Notes: generated by a model not told the origin, from the sequence alone. A stretch of 64,000 nucleotides of DNA from Pseudonocardia endophytica (GCF_004339565.1 NZ_SMFZ01000001.1:1922001-1986000), one strand, 5' to 3'; numbered from the stretch's first letter, positions 7,476 through 16,004 are shown. Made by a program: numbers and translations.

Positions 7476-9125
7476 CTACCGGGCGAACGCCGACAGGAAC
7501 CGGTCCCGCACGTCCTCCATCCGCCACACCGGAGCGTCCGGACCGGGCTTCAGGCCCGGCTGCCACCCCCACCCGGAGATGCGGTCGAGGACCGTCGGGT
7601 CGCGCGCCACGATCGTCACCGGCACGTCCTTCGACGCGCCGGAGCCGGTCACCGCCGGTGTGGGCTGGTGATCGCCGAGGAAGACCAGGACCGTGTCGTC
7701 GTCGCCGTGCAGCTGCAGGTAGGAGACCAGGGTGTCCAGCGAGTACGCGATCGACCGGCCGTACTCGGCCTTCATCTTCAGCGGGTCGTCGTAGCCGACC
7801 GGTCCGGGGTCGGGCGCGTGGGACTGGGCGTCGAAGACGGAGCCGTCGCCGATCCCGGACCAGTCCACCGGCTGCGGGATCGGGCCGAACGGCCAGTGGC
7901 TGGACAGCAACGGGATCTCGGTCATGAGCGGTCCACGGCCGGGGCGGCCGTGCTCGAGGCGTTCGTAGGCGGCCAGCGTGTACTGGTCGGGCGTGTGGAA
8001 GCCGCCGAAAGCGGTCCCGCGGTAGCCGAGCGACTCGTAGGGATGGACCCGGTCGAAGTCGTAGACCCGGCCCTCCGGCCAGGGGCCCGACGTCCCGGGC
8101 ATCACGGCCGCCGTCTCCCACCCGGCTTCCTTGAACGCCCCGCTCAGGGTCACCCGGTCGCTCCCGGCGAACTGCTCGAACTGCTTCTGGTTGGAGACAC
8201 GCAGCCCGGACTGGAACGTCGCGTGCGCCATCCAGCTCCCGCCGCCCGCGATCGGCGAGGTCAGCCAGGCGCTGCGCGCGGAGAACCCGGACGCGGCGAG
8301 GCGGCGGGTGCCGTCGTCGAGCGTCGGGGTCACCGACGGCGCGATGGCCGGGTCCTCGACCGCGCTGCGGCCGTAGCTCTCGACGAACGTGACCAGCACG
8401 TCCTTGCCGCGCAGACCACCGAGCAGGTCCTTCCCCGGCACGCCGCGGTACGGATCGGTGGCGAACCGGGCGGCGAACGCGCGCTGGTCGGCGATGCTCT
8501 GCGGGATCTGCTGCGCCTTCTGCGTGATCAGCGACGCGACGCTGCGCGACGCCAGCGGGACGGGTGCGACGAGCTGGGCGCCGAGCGCGGCCAGCGTCAC
8601 CCAGCACGCGGCGAGCACCGCGACGGTGCGCAGGCCGGTGAGCCGGTGCGGCCGGACCACGCGTGCGAGCCGGCGTGCGGACAACGCCATCAGCACGGCC
8701 AGCGCCACCGCGAGCAGGCACGCGACGACGACGGCGGCGACCGCGGCCACCGACCCCGCCGAGTCCTCGACGAACGACACGCCGCTCCCGACCTGCGCCC
8801 AGTCGGCGATCGGGTCGAACGGCCGGCCCAGCGCCGCCAGGAAGCCCATGTCGATCGCGCGGAGCACGGTCAGGCCTGCGAGCAGGACGCCGCCCGCGGT
8901 CGCCGCCCGACGGCCCGCCCGCGGCGGGAGCACCAGCACGAGCAGCGCCGCGACCAGGCCCTCGACCGGCAGCCGCAGGAACGCGGCCGGCCCGAGCTGG
9001 CCGATCTCGCGGGGCAGCACGAGCGCCACGAACAGCAGCAGCGCCGCACCGGCGGTGAGCAGCCGGCTCCGGTGGCGGGGCTGCGACGGGGCGGTCCGGA
9101 CCGGACGGGGGAGCGTCGTGGTCAT
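7476..9125 (-). CDS. membrane sulfatase-fold phosphoglycerol/LtaS-like transferase
   Basis: The 549-residue protein starts with about five membrane helices (within residues 20-200), followed by an extracytoplasmic alkaline-phosphatase-superfamily domain. VLVTFVESYGRS carries the metal-binding Glu, SPIAGGGSWMAHATF probably the nucleophile Ser, and VLVFLGDHQPTPAV the metal-binding Asp-His. LtaS-type enzymes move phosphoglycerol or a related group from a lipid to a sugar or polymer outside the cell. The ATG at 9125 overlaps the stop of the upstream GTP cyclohydrolase gene (TGATG), so translation is coupled. That places this enzyme in the same pathway as the GTP-opening step. A sulfatase or other phosphotransferase role is possible. 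Confidence 0.75.
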   Translation of the reverse strand: MTTTLPRPVRTAPSQPRHRSRLLTAGAALLLFVALVLPREIGQLGPAAFLRLPVEGLVAALLVLVLPPRAGRRAATAGGVLLAGLTVLRAIDMGFLAALGRPFDPIADWAQVGSGVSFVEDSAGSVAAVAAVVVACLLAVALAVLMALSARRLARVVRPHRLTGLRTVAVLAACWVTLAALGAQLVAPVPLASRSVASLITQKAQQIPQSIADQRAFAARFATDPYRGVPGKDLLGGLRGKDVLVTFVESYGRSAVEDPAIAPSVTPTLDDGTRRLAASGFSARSAWLTSPIAGGGSWMAHATFQSGLRVSNQKQFEQFAGSDRVTLSGAFKEAGWETAAVMPGTSGPWPEGRVYDFDRVHPYESLGYRGTAFGGFHTPDQYTLAAYERLEHGRPGRGPLMTEIPLLSSHWPFGPIPQPVDWSGIGDGSVFDAQSHAPDPGPVGYDDPLKMKAEYGRSIAYSLDTLVSYLQLHGDDDTVLVFLGDHQPTPAVTGSGASKDVPVTIVARDPTVLDRISGWGWQPGLKPGPDAPVWRMEDVRDRFLSAFAR

Positions 9126-9748
9126 CAGTGCGCCGGATCCAGATGCGGGAGCCGATGGCCGAGCCGGTCCCGCTTGGCCGTCAGGTATGCGCGGTTGTGC
9201 TCGTCGGCCGCTTCCAGCAGCGGCTCCATCCGGGACACGACGACGCCGTGGCGGGTCAGCGCCCGTTCCTTGTCCGGGTTGTTCGTCAGCAGCCGCACGG
9301 ACGCGACACCGAGGTGGCGCAGCACGCGGGCGGCGGCCCGGAAGTCGCGCACGTCGACCGGGAGGCCCAGCGCCGTCGCGGAGTCGACGGTGTCCAGCCC
9401 GGCGTCCTGCAGGACGTGCGTGCGGACCTTGGCGAGCAGGCCGATCCCGCGGCCCTCGTGACCGCGCAGGTAGACGACGACGCCGCAGTCCTGGGCCAGC
9501 ACCGCGTCCACCGCCGAGTCGAGCTGGGCGCCGCACTCGCAGCGCAGCGCGCCGAACACGTCGCCGGTCAGGCACTCCGAGTGCACGCGGACGAGCACGT
9601 CGGTGGCGCCGCGCGGGTCGCCGTGCACCAGAGCGAGGTGCTCCGCGCCCCCTTCGTGCTCGCGGAAAGCAACGGCGCGGAACCGCCCGCGCCGCGTCGT
9701 GAGCTCGGACTCCGCTGTCTCGAGGCGGTCCTGCTCCGGTATCTCCAC
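9125..9748 (-). CDS. GTP cyclohydrolase II paralogue (RibA-like)
   Basis: This 207-residue protein spans a complete RibA domain. Zinc ligands are Cys59, Cys70 and Cys72 (SECLTGDVFGALRCECG). GHEGRGIGL binds phosphate, and the catalytic Arg is kept in VDVRDF. RibA opens the imidazole ring of GTP and removes formate and pyrophosphate. The Tyr of KIRAYxLQD (Tyr105 in E. coli) is His111 here (KVRTHVLQD). In Streptomyces coelicolor a RibA paralogue with Met at this site stops at the formylated intermediate FAPy. No other rib gene is nearby. The start is GTG, with GGGAGG 7 nt upstream. A role outside riboflavin synthesis is inferred. Confidence 0.85.
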   Translation of the reverse strand: MEIPEQDRLETAESELTTRRGRFRAVAFREHEGGAEHLALVHGDPRGATDVLVRVHSECLTGDVFGALRCECGAQLDSAVDAVLAQDCGVVVYLRGHEGRGIGLLAKVRTHVLQDAGLDTVDSATALGLPVDVRDFRAAARVLRHLGVASVRLLTNNPDKERALTRHGVVVSRMEPLLEAADEHNRAYLTAKRDRLGHRLPHLDPAH

Positions 9749-9793
9749 CGTGTGTCCTCCCTGTCGTCCGACGGCCGTGGCACGCTCCGCTGC

Positions 9794-10486
9794 GTGGAGC
9801 TCCTCCCGGCCGACACCTCCCCCGATGTCCATGAGCGCTCCGCCGATGTGGCGGTGCTGCCGATCGGCAGCCTCGAGCAGCACGGGCCGCACCTGCCGCT
9901 GACGACCGACACCGTCGTCGCGGCGACCGTGGCCGCCCGGATCGCGGACGCCCACCCCGTCCGCCTGCTCCCCCCGGTCACGTTCTCCTGCTCCCACGAG
10001 CACGCCGCATGGCCGGGCACCGTCAGCCTGTCCGCGACGACTCTCGTCGCGATCGTCCGCGACGTCGCGGACTCGCTGCGGCGCGACGGCGTCCGGACCC
10101 TGGTCCTGGTCAACGGCCACGGCGGCAACTACGTCCTGGGCAACGTCGTGCAGGAGGCCTCGCTCGGCCCGCTGCCGATGGCGCTGTTCCCGCAGGTGCA
10201 CGACTGGGCCGCGGCCCGCGTCGCGGCCGGGCTCGTCACCTCCGACGAGGCGGACATGCACGCCGGGGAGCTGGAGACGTCGGTCCTGCTGCACTTCCAC
10301 CCCCACCTGGTCAGGCCGCACTACGCACGGGCCGACCACGACGCGGAGCACCGGCCGCACCTGCTGAGCCGGGGGCTGCAGGAGTACTCGGAGTCCGGGG
10401 TCGTGGGACGTCCGTCGCTGGCGAGCGCGGAGAAGGGACGGGCAGTGGTGGCGAGTCTGGTGTCGTCGTTCGCCGCCTACCGGTGA
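9794..10486 (+). CDS. creatininase-family amidohydrolase (ArfB/MftE-like)
   Basis: The product is about 230 residues with the metal-site motifs of the creatininase family: GSLEQHGPHLPLTTDT, LVNGHGGN and MHAGELETS. Members include creatininase, MftE and archaeal ArfB, which deformylates the FAPy product of GTP ring opening. It is divergent from a RibA paralogue expected to release FAPy, so the ArfB reaction is an attractive inference. MftE-type peptide cleavage is the alternative, but no other mft genes are visible. Start choice is uncertain (GTG 9794, or GTG 9752). Its 3' end overlaps the convergent flippase-like gene by 176 bp. Confidence 0.75.
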   Translation: MELLPADTSPDVHERSADVAVLPIGSLEQHGPHLPLTTDTVVAATVAARIADAHPVRLLPPVTFSCSHEHAAWPGTVSLSATTLVAIVRDVADSLRRDGVRTLVLVNGHGGNYVLGNVVQEASLGPLPMALFPQVHDWAAARVAAGLVTSDEADMHAGELETSVLLHFHPHLVRPHYARADHDAEHRPHLLSRGLQEYSESGVVGRPSLASAEKGRAVVASLVSSFAAYR

Positions 10487-11402
10487 GCAGCACGATCCCG
10501 CCGGGCAGGCACGCGACGAGCCCGAGCGTCCCGTACAGGACGGCCGTCGCGAGTCCTTGCGCCGCAGGGAGTCCGACGGCGGCGAACCCGGCCGCGAGCG
10601 CTGCCTCCCGCGGGCCCCAGCCGCCGACGCCGACCGGCAGGCTCATCGCGAGCAGGCCCAGCACGAGCAGCGGCAGCAGCTCGGCGAGCGGTGCCGTGAC
10701 CCCGACCGCGCGGGCGGCGAGCACGAACGTCGCGACGTAGCCGGCGAGCGCGCCGGCCGAGGCGAGCAGGACGCCCGGGTGCACCAGCAGCCGCAGGCCA
10801 CGCAGCCGCGAGCGCAGGAACCAGCCCGCCACCAGGAGCGCGGCGACGACCGCCGCGGCGACCCAGCCCGTCGCCGACGTGACGCCGGCCGCCTCCAGCA
10901 GCGTCGGCCGCAGCGCCAGCACGACCACGCCGGCCCCGACCAGGACCACCTGGCCGCCGAGCCGGTCGAGCACGACCGACCGCACGCCGCCGCCCAGGTC
11001 GCCGACGCGTCGTCCGTGCCCGACGGCGCGTTCGACGTCGCCGAGCACCCCGGCCGGCAGCACGGAGTTGAGGAACGTGGACCGGTAGTAGGCGGCGAAC
11101 GCGGACCGGCCGTCCAGCGGCTGCCCGAGCCGGCCGGTGATCAGGCACCAGCGCCAGGCGTTGCAGGAGATCGACACCGCACCGAGCGCGACGGCGGCCG
11201 CCAGCGTCGGGACGTCCAGCGCGCGCAGCCCGTCGAGGACGGGGCCGGCGCCGACCTTGGACGCGACCGCGACGACGATCGCCACCCCGGCGACCGGCTT
11301 GAGCACGCGCAGTGCTCTCGCCACCCGGCCGGCTCCGCCCGCGCCCGACCCCGGTGTCGTCCGCGCCCGACCGGCTCCGCCGGTGACGGCCGGCCCGGTC
11401 AC
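10311..11402 (-). CDS. flippase-like integral membrane protein (LPG synthase TM domain/UPF0104)
   Basis: This 363-residue protein has about eight hydrophobic helices. Family signatures are CNAWRWCLITGRLG, YYRSTFLNSVLPAGVLGDVERA and SLPVGVGGWGPREAALAAGF. Proteins of this family flip or bind lipid-linked substrates and often accompany glycosyltransferases. The GTG start overlaps the stop of the GT4 gene (GTGA). After the last helix comes a Pro/Arg-rich tail of about 60 residues, encoded opposite the creatininase 3' end; it looks non-conserved and may be read-through of an ancestral stop. Confidence 0.8.
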   Translation of the reverse strand: MTGPAVTGGAGRARTTPGSGAGGAGRVARALRVLKPVAGVAIVVAVASKVGAGPVLDGLRALDVPTLAAAVALGAVSISCNAWRWCLITGRLGQPLDGRSAFAAYYRSTFLNSVLPAGVLGDVERAVGHGRRVGDLGGGVRSVVLDRLGGQVVLVGAGVVVLALRPTLLEAAGVTSATGWVAAAVVAALLVAGWFLRSRLRGLRLLVHPGVLLASAGALAGYVATFVLAARAVGVTAPLAELLPLLVLGLLAMSLPVGVGGWGPREAALAAGFAAVGLPAAQGLATAVLYGTLGLVACLPGGIVLLTGRRRTTTPDSPPLPVPSPRSPATDVPRPRTPSTPAAPGSAGAAGAPRRGRPVRSAA

Positions 11403-12499
11403 GAGAGCACCCCGTCCAGCAGGCGGGCCGTGACGTCCCAGCCGTCGAGCCGGGAGCGACGGGCGTGCGCGGCCTGCCGCGCGGTGGCCCGCAGGTTTGC
11501 GTCGGTCAGCCAGTGCCGCAACACCTCCGCCAGAGCGACGGCGTCGTCCGGTGGCACGAGCAGGCCGGGGACGCCGCCGCCGGGGGCGCGGCCGAGTGTC
11601 TCCGGAACACCGCCGGTCGCCGACGCGAGCACCGGGATCCCGCGGGCCAGCGCCTCGGTGACGACCATGCCGTAGGTCTCGGTCCGCGAGGGGAGGACCA
11701 GCAGGTCGGTGTCCGACCAGACGTCGTCCAGCTCGTCGCCGGTGATCGCGCCGGTCACCCGCACCCGGTCCCCGAGCCGCCCGGCCGCCTCGCGCAGTGC
11801 CACCGCATACCCGGGATCGCGCCAGGGCCCGCTGATCCGTGCCGTCCACCGCAGGTCGGTCAGGGCACCGAGGGCGTCGACGAGCACGTCGTGCCCCTTG
11901 GTCCGGGTGTGCGCGCCGAGCGCGAGCAGGCTGGAGCCGTCCGCGCGCACCGGCGCCAGCGGTGCCGGATCGACACCGGGCGGCGCGACGTGGACGCGGC
12001 CGATCGGCAGCTCGTGCAGCGCGGTGACCCGGCCTGCCGCCCACGAGCTGGTGACGACGACGGCGTGCGCTGCCCGCAGCACGGCGTGCTCCCGGTCCGA
12101 CCGCCAGGCCGCGGTCTCGGCGTCGAGGCCGTGCTCGTCGCCGAGCGGGAGGTGGACGACCACCACGATCCGCAGCCGCCGGCACTCGGGCACGACGACG
12201 TCCGGCACCCCGCACGCGACCAGGCCGTCGACCAGCACGTCGGCGCCGTCCGCGACGGATGCCAGCGCGTCGGCCAGACGGTCCCGCGCGGCGGCGTCCG
12301 GGTCCGGCCAGTCGCCCTCGACGAGCAGCTCGGCCACGGCGCGCCCGACCCCCGGAAGCGCCGCGCACAGCCGCCGTCCGTAGACGTTGCCGCCGCTCGG
12401 TGCCGACGGATCGTCCACACCGGACGGAAGGACGGCGTGCACGACACCGCGGGCCAGCCGGAGCGGCACGGAGACGCGGTCGGTGCGGACGGCGCTCAC
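11399..12499 (-). CDS. family 4 glycosyltransferase
   Basis: This 366-residue GT-B protein has the glycine-rich N-terminal element GGNVYGRRL. The C-terminal half has the donor-binding pattern: [16 protein letters not shown], then [22 protein letters not shown] (E-x7-E) and GGVPETLG. It should transfer a sugar from a nucleotide donor with retention. It overlaps the PTPS-like gene upstream and the flippase-like gene downstream by 4 bp each, so all three are translationally coupled. The acceptor may be the pterin- or pyrimidine-like product of the cluster, or a lipid carrier; this is inferred from context. Confidence 0.82.
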   Translation of the reverse strand: MSAVRTDRVSVPLRLARGVVHAVLPSGVDDPSAPSGGNVYGRRLCAALPGVGRAVAELLVEGDWPDPDAAARDRLADALASVADGADVLVDGLVACGVPDVVVPECRRLRIVVVVHLPLGDEHGLDAETAAWRSDREHAVLRAAHAVVVTSSWAAGRVTALHELPIGRVHVAPPGVDPAPLAPVRADGSSLLALGAHTRTKGHDVLVDALGALTDLRWTARISGPWRDPGYAVALREAAGRLGDRVRVTGAITGDELDDVWSDTDLLVLPSRTETYGMVVTEALARGIPVLASATGGVPETLGRAPGGGVPGLLVPPDDAVALAEVLRHWLTDANLRATARQAAHARRSRLDGWDVTARLLDGVLS

Positions 12500-12894
12500 A
12501 GGTCACGCTCGTAGCTCGCACTGGCCACGTGCGACTCGTGCAGCGTCACCTCCACACCGGACAGACCGCGCGCCCCCTCGCCGAGCGCGCCGCCGTGCAC
12601 CCGGGCGACGAGCCGGTCCGCGACCACCCGCGCCAGGAACTCGGTCGTCGTGTTGACGCCCGCGAAGTCAGGGTGCTCGTCGAGGTTGCGGTAGTTCAGG
12701 TCCGCCAGCACCTCGCCGAGCTGCGTCGTCGCGAGCCCGATGTCGACCACGATCCCGTCGGCGTCCAGGTCGGTGCGCCGGAACGTCGCGTCCACCACGA
12801 ACGTCGCGCCGTGCAGCGCCTGCGCCGGTCCGAACACCTCCCCGCGGAAGCTGTGCGCGACCATGACGTGGTCCCGGACGGTGATGCGGTACAC
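12496..12894 (-). CDS. 6-pyruvoyl-tetrahydropterin synthase/QueD-fold protein with altered active site
   Basis: This 132-residue T-fold protein is recognised by [27 protein letters not shown], the [15 protein letters not shown] helix and [13 protein letters not shown]. Of the three zinc-binding His, His14 and His28 remain. The second His of the HGH motif is Ala30, the catalytic Cys four residues before His28 is Ala24, and the LDH motif reads LNY. It therefore probably does not catalyse the QueD or PTPS reaction, but may bind a pterin or aminopyrimidine. GTG start with GGGAGG upstream; 9 bp after the dehydrogenase stop. Confidence 0.78.
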   Translation of the reverse strand: MYRITVRDHVMVAHSFRGEVFGPAQALHGATFVVDATFRRTDLDADGIVVDIGLATTQLGEVLADLNYRNLDEHPDFAGVNTTTEFLARVVADRLVARVHGGALGEGARGLSGVEVTLHESHVASASYERDL

Positions 12895-12903
12895 GAGGCC
12901 TCC

Positions 12904-13884
12904 CTACGGATCGCTGTAGGAGACACGCACGCAGAGCGCGGGAGGTTCACCGGCGGCCATCCCGGCGAGGATCGCGGGCAGCTCGTCGAACCGGCACTGG
13001 CCGCTGACCAGGGCGTCGAAGCGCGGATCGGCGAGCAGCTCCATCGCCAACGTCATTCGTTCGGCGTAGCCGCGACGGGACGCCCTGCGCGGCGACACGG
13101 TGCCGACCTGGCTGGCGCGCACGGTGAGCCGCCTCGAGTGGAACGCCTCCCCCAGCGGCAGCTCGACGCGGCGGTCGCCGTACCAGGACAGCTCCACCAC
13201 CTCGCCCTCGACGGCGAGCAGCTCCAGCGCGCGGGACAGCCCGGCCGACGTCGCGCTCGCGTGCACGACGAGGTCGCAGTCCCCGGCCGCGTCGTCGGGG
13301 TGCGCGAACCCCACGCCGAGCGCGAGCGCGACGACCGCACGGGACGCGTCGACGTCGACGAGCTCGACGCGCGCGCCCGGGATCCCGGCGAGCACCCCGG
13401 CCACCGCGGACCCGACCATCCCCCCGCCGATGACCGCGATCCGGTCCCCGACCAGCGGTGCGGCGTCCCACACGGCGTTCACGGCCGTCTCCACCGTGCC
13501 GGCCAGCACGGCGCGCTCCGCCGGGACGTCGGGCGGCAACGGGGTGACGGCCGGGGCGGGCACGACGAACCGGTCCTGGTGCGGGTGCAGGCAGAACACG
13601 GTGCGCCCGACGAGATCGGCCGGCCCGTGCTCGACGTCGCCGACGGCGAGGTAGCCGTACTTGACCGGTGCCGGGAAGTCGCCCTCCTGGAACGGGGCGC
13701 GCATGGCGGCGTGCTGGCTCTCCGGCACCTCGCCGCGGAACACGAGCGTCTCGGTGCCGCGGCTGACGCCGGTGAAGCGGGTGCGGACGACGACGTCGTC
13801 CGGGCCGGGCTCCGGGAGCGGGGCCTCGCGGATCTCGGCGCGGCCGGGCTCGGTGAGCCAGAGCGCTCTGGCCGTCGGGGACAT
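12904..13884 (-). CDS. zinc-type alcohol dehydrogenase-like protein (MDR family)
   Basis: This 326-residue medium-chain dehydrogenase has a GroES-like N-terminal half ([16 protein letters not shown]) and a Rossmann half ([19 protein letters not shown], then VELVDVD). The [14 protein letters not shown] pattern resembles the SorE/BchC-like MDR group. Classical Cys-rich structural zinc motifs are absent. It heads the coupled minus-strand run dehydrogenase-PTPS-GT4-flippase. The ATG at 13884 has GGAGAGG upstream. It likely oxidises or reduces a polyol or sugar-alcohol part of the cluster product; the substrate is unknown. Confidence 0.78.
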   Translation of the reverse strand: MSPTARALWLTEPGRAEIREAPLPEPGPDDVVVRTRFTGVSRGTETLVFRGEVPESQHAAMRAPFQEGDFPAPVKYGYLAVGDVEHGPADLVGRTVFCLHPHQDRFVVPAPAVTPLPPDVPAERAVLAGTVETAVNAVWDAAPLVGDRIAVIGGGMVGSAVAGVLAGIPGARVELVDVDASRAVVALALGVGFAHPDDAAGDCDLVVHASATSAGLSRALELLAVEGEVVELSWYGDRRVELPLGEAFHSRRLTVRASQVGTVSPRRASRRGYAERMTLAMELLADPRFDALVSGQCRFDELPAILAGMAAGEPPALCVRVSYSDP

Positions 13885-13932
13885 CGGGAACCTCTCCGTG
13901 AACCGGATCCGCCCGGCGTGCGTGTACCGGGC

Positions 13933-14787
13933 ATGACGCTTCCCCCGACCGTCACCGTATCGGCCCGCGGCGCCGACATCATCACCTGCGCCGCGGCCGT
14001 CCTCCTGCTGGTCAGTGCGCTGGGCCCGGCGGGGGTCGGCCCGTTCGGGCTGCTCGCCGCTACCGGGAACGCGGTCGTGGTGCTCGTGCTGCTGGACGGG
14101 GCGCTGCGACGCGCGGGGCGGGACACGCTCGGCCCGGCCGATCGGGTGACGTTGGTGCGGGCGCTGCTCGGCGCGTGCGTCACCGGGTTCGTCGTCGACG
14201 GGCTGGTGTCCGGCTCGCCGGCGGTCGCCGCCCTGGTCGCCGTCGCGGCCGTCGCGCTGGCGCTGGACGCGGTGGACGGGCAGGTCGCCCGCCGCACCGG
14301 GACCGTGTCCGCCGTCGGTGCGCGGTTCGACATGGAGTCCGACGCCTGGTTGATCATGGTGCTGTCCGTCCAGGTCGCGACGGAGCTGGGCGCGTGGGTG
14401 CTGGCGATCGGCCTGATGCGCTACGCGTTCGTCGCGGCCGGCCGGGCGGTCCCGTGGCTGCGCGGCCCGCTAACCCCGGCGCGCGGCTCGAAGACGATCG
14501 CCGCCGTGCAGGGCGTCGTGCTCGCGACCGCCGCATCCGGGCTGATCGGCGTGCTCGCCGGCACCGTGCTCGTCGCCGTGGCGCTGGCGTTGCTGTGCTT
14601 CTCGTTCGGCCGCGACGTGGTGCGCCTGCACAGGGCGAAGGCGATACCGGTCGTCGTGATCCCGCAGCAGCGCACGGTGGGTACTGTCTCCCACCGTGCC
14701 GCCCGAGAACGCCGAGACGCATCTGCGGCGGGTGTTCGACGAGCACGGGCGGGCCATGCAGATGTATGCGACCCGGTTGCTGGGTGA
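13933..14787 (+). CDS. CDP-alcohol phosphatidyltransferase family protein
   Basis: The 284-residue membrane protein carries the complete catalytic signature D-G-x2-A-R-x8-G-x3-D-x3-D, starting at Asp115 in DGQVARRTG and ending at FDMESD. Six or so hydrophobic helices surround it. Enzymes of this family join a CDP-activated alcohol to a second alcohol and form phosphodiester lipids. It is divergent from the dehydrogenase gene by 48 bp. Its last 31 codons overlap the start of the ECF sigma gene, and this basic tail lacks obvious conservation. It probably supplies a lipid or phospho-alcohol part of the cluster product. Confidence 0.85.
   Translation: MTLPPTVTVSARGADIITCAAAVLLLVSALGPAGVGPFGLLAATGNAVVVLVLLDGALRRAGRDTLGPADRVTLVRALLGACVTGFVVDGLVSGSPAVAALVAVAAVALALDAVDGQVARRTGTVSAVGARFDMESDAWLIMVLSVQVATELGAWVLAIGLMRYAFVAAGRAVPWLRGPLTPARGSKTIAAVQGVVLATAASGLIGVLAGTVLVAVALALLCFSFGRDVVRLHRAKAIPVVVIPQQRTVGTVSHRAARERRDASAAGVRRARAGHADVCDPVAG
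14682..14695 (+). promoter_or_regulatory. predicted leaderless promoter of the sigma factor gene
   Basis: TACTGT at 14682-14687 fits the TANNNT -10 consensus and is followed by exactly 8 nt before the GTG start at 14696. Transcription would begin at or next to the start codon, giving a leaderless mRNA. It lies within the 3' end of the CDP-alcohol transferase gene. Confidence 0.5.
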
Positions 14788-15223
14788 TCCCGTGGCGGCC
14801 GAGGACGTCGTGCAGGAAGCCCTGATCCGGGCCTGGCGCAACCCGGACGTGTTCACGAACAGCAAGGGCTCCGTGCGCGGCTGGCTGCTGACCGTCGTGC
14901 GCAACATCGTGATCGACCGCAGCCGCCGGGCCGGCGCCCGCCCGCCCGAGGTGGCCGAGGACGTCGACCTGGCCGAACGGATCCCCGGCCAGCGCGACCA
15001 CGCCGAGGACGTCGCGGACAAGCTCGTCGTGCACGACGCGCTCGGGTCGCTCTCCCCGGAGCACCGGGCCGTCCTCGAGCAGCTCTACCTGCACGGACGC
15101 AACCTGGACGAGACGGCGGCCGCTCTTGACGTGCCGAAGGGGACCGTGAAGTCGCGCTCGTTCTACGCGATCCGGACGCTGCGCGAGCGGCTCGCACACC
15201 AGCCCGGTGAGGCCGGCCGATGA
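14696..15223 (+). CDS. ECF-type RNA polymerase sigma factor
   Basis: This 175-residue protein has sigma region 2 ([18 protein letters not shown], then AEDVVQEALIRAWRNPD, WLLTVVRNIVIDRSR) and region 4 (LGSLSPEHRAVLEQLYLHGR, then LDVPKGTVKSRSFYAIRTLR). The ATG of an anti-sigma gene overlaps its stop (ATGA), the usual arrangement. The pattern resembles SigK/SigL-type ECF factors controlled by membrane anti-sigma proteins. Its regulon is unknown; the adjoining lipid/GTP cluster is a candidate. Confidence 0.9.
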   Translation: MPPENAETHLRRVFDEHGRAMQMYATRLLGDPVAAEDVVQEALIRAWRNPDVFTNSKGSVRGWLLTVVRNIVIDRSRRAGARPPEVAEDVDLAERIPGQRDHAEDVADKLVVHDALGSLSPEHRAVLEQLYLHGRNLDETAAALDVPKGTVKSRSFYAIRTLRERLAHQPGEAGR

Positions 15224-15927
15224 CACCCCCGATCGAACCGGCCCACGATCCCGAGGAGCTCACCGCGCACGCGATGGGCCTGCTCGACGGCCCGGAGGCG
15301 GCCGCCGTCGAGCAGCACCTGCGCGGCTGCGCCGCCTGCCGTCGCGAGTGGACGGAGATCAGGGAGACGGTCGACCTGGTCGGCTCGCTCCCGCCGGAGA
15401 TGTTCGCCGACGGGCCGCCGTCGAGCGACCTGCCGTTGCGCCGGGCACTGCGCGAGGTCCGCGACGAGCCGGTGCGCCACCGGATGCCGCGGCGCAGGCC
15501 GGTCGGACGGCTGCTGGCCGTCGCGGCCGCCGCGCTCGTGCTGGTGGTCGGCGGCGGCCTGGTCGGGCGCCTGACCGCACCCGAGCCGTCGGCGACGTCG
15601 GTCGCCGCGGGCCCCGGTGCGATCACGGCGTTCGGTCAGCAGGGGACGGTGCGGATGACCGCGTCCGTCGCGCCCGCGGCCGGGTGGGTCCGGGTCGCGA
15701 CCGAGGTCCAGGGCATCACGCCCGGCAAGCGCTGCACGCTGGAGATCGAGAACGCGGACGGGAAGGTCGAGCCGGCCGCGTTCTGGATGAGCGCGCCGCC
15801 GCGCGAACCCGGCCGTCCGACGCCGGTGGCCGGGTCCGCGATCATCGACCCGGCGTCGGTCCGCGCCGTCTCCGTCCGGGACGACACCGGTGCCACGCTC
15901 GTCCGCGTCCCGCTGTCGCTGACCTGA
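15220..15927 (+). CDS. membrane anti-sigma factor with zinc finger
   Basis: This 235-residue protein starts with a zinc-binding anti-sigma domain (AHAMGLLDGPEAAAVEQHL followed by H-x3-C-x2-C in HLRGCAACRREW). One membrane helix follows near residues 102-122 (LLAVAAAALVLVVGGGLVG) and then an extracytoplasmic beta-rich domain of about 110 residues. It should hold the ECF sigma factor at the membrane until an envelope signal is received. Translation is coupled to the sigma gene by an ATGA overlap. Confidence 0.88.
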   Translation: MTPPIEPAHDPEELTAHAMGLLDGPEAAAVEQHLRGCAACRREWTEIRETVDLVGSLPPEMFADGPPSSDLPLRRALREVRDEPVRHRMPRRRPVGRLLAVAAAALVLVVGGGLVGRLTAPEPSATSVAAGPGAITAFGQQGTVRMTASVAPAAGWVRVATEVQGITPGKRCTLEIENADGKVEPAAFWMSAPPREPGRPTPVAGSAIIDPASVRAVSVRDDTGATLVRVPLSLT

Positions 15928-15969
15928 CGCCCGGGAATCCGGCCGAGAGGCGCTGAGGGCTGCTCCGAG

Positions 15970-16004
15970 CATGATCGAACAGCCGTGAGTGCCATGTCAG
16001 CCGG
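15970..16004. repeat. dispersed palindromic repeat, copy A
   Basis: The 35-bp segment CATGATCGAACAGCCGTGAG/TGCCATGTCAGCCGG matches, in reverse complement, the left half of the hairpin at 38321-38385. It lies between the convergent anti-sigma and NrfD-like genes. The NrfD-like stop codon (15997-15999, reverse strand) falls inside it. A GGCTG near 15958 can pair with its CAGCC, so a terminator role is possible. Confidence 0.6.

Noticed and set aside
9125-9748. A normal riboflavin biosynthesis ribA
   Set aside because: The Tyr105 position is changed, no ribB, ribD, ribE or ribH is nearby, and the gene is coupled to a membrane transferase.
9794-10486. Calling the creatininase-family gene mftE
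   Set aside because: No mftA, B, C, D or F gene is present, and the neighbour is a RibA paralogue. The family alone does not justify the symbol.
10477-11148. Alternative minus-strand frame in the flippase-like region
   Set aside because: Arg/Gly-rich frame-shifted shadow; the true frame shows membrane helices and UPF0104 motifs.
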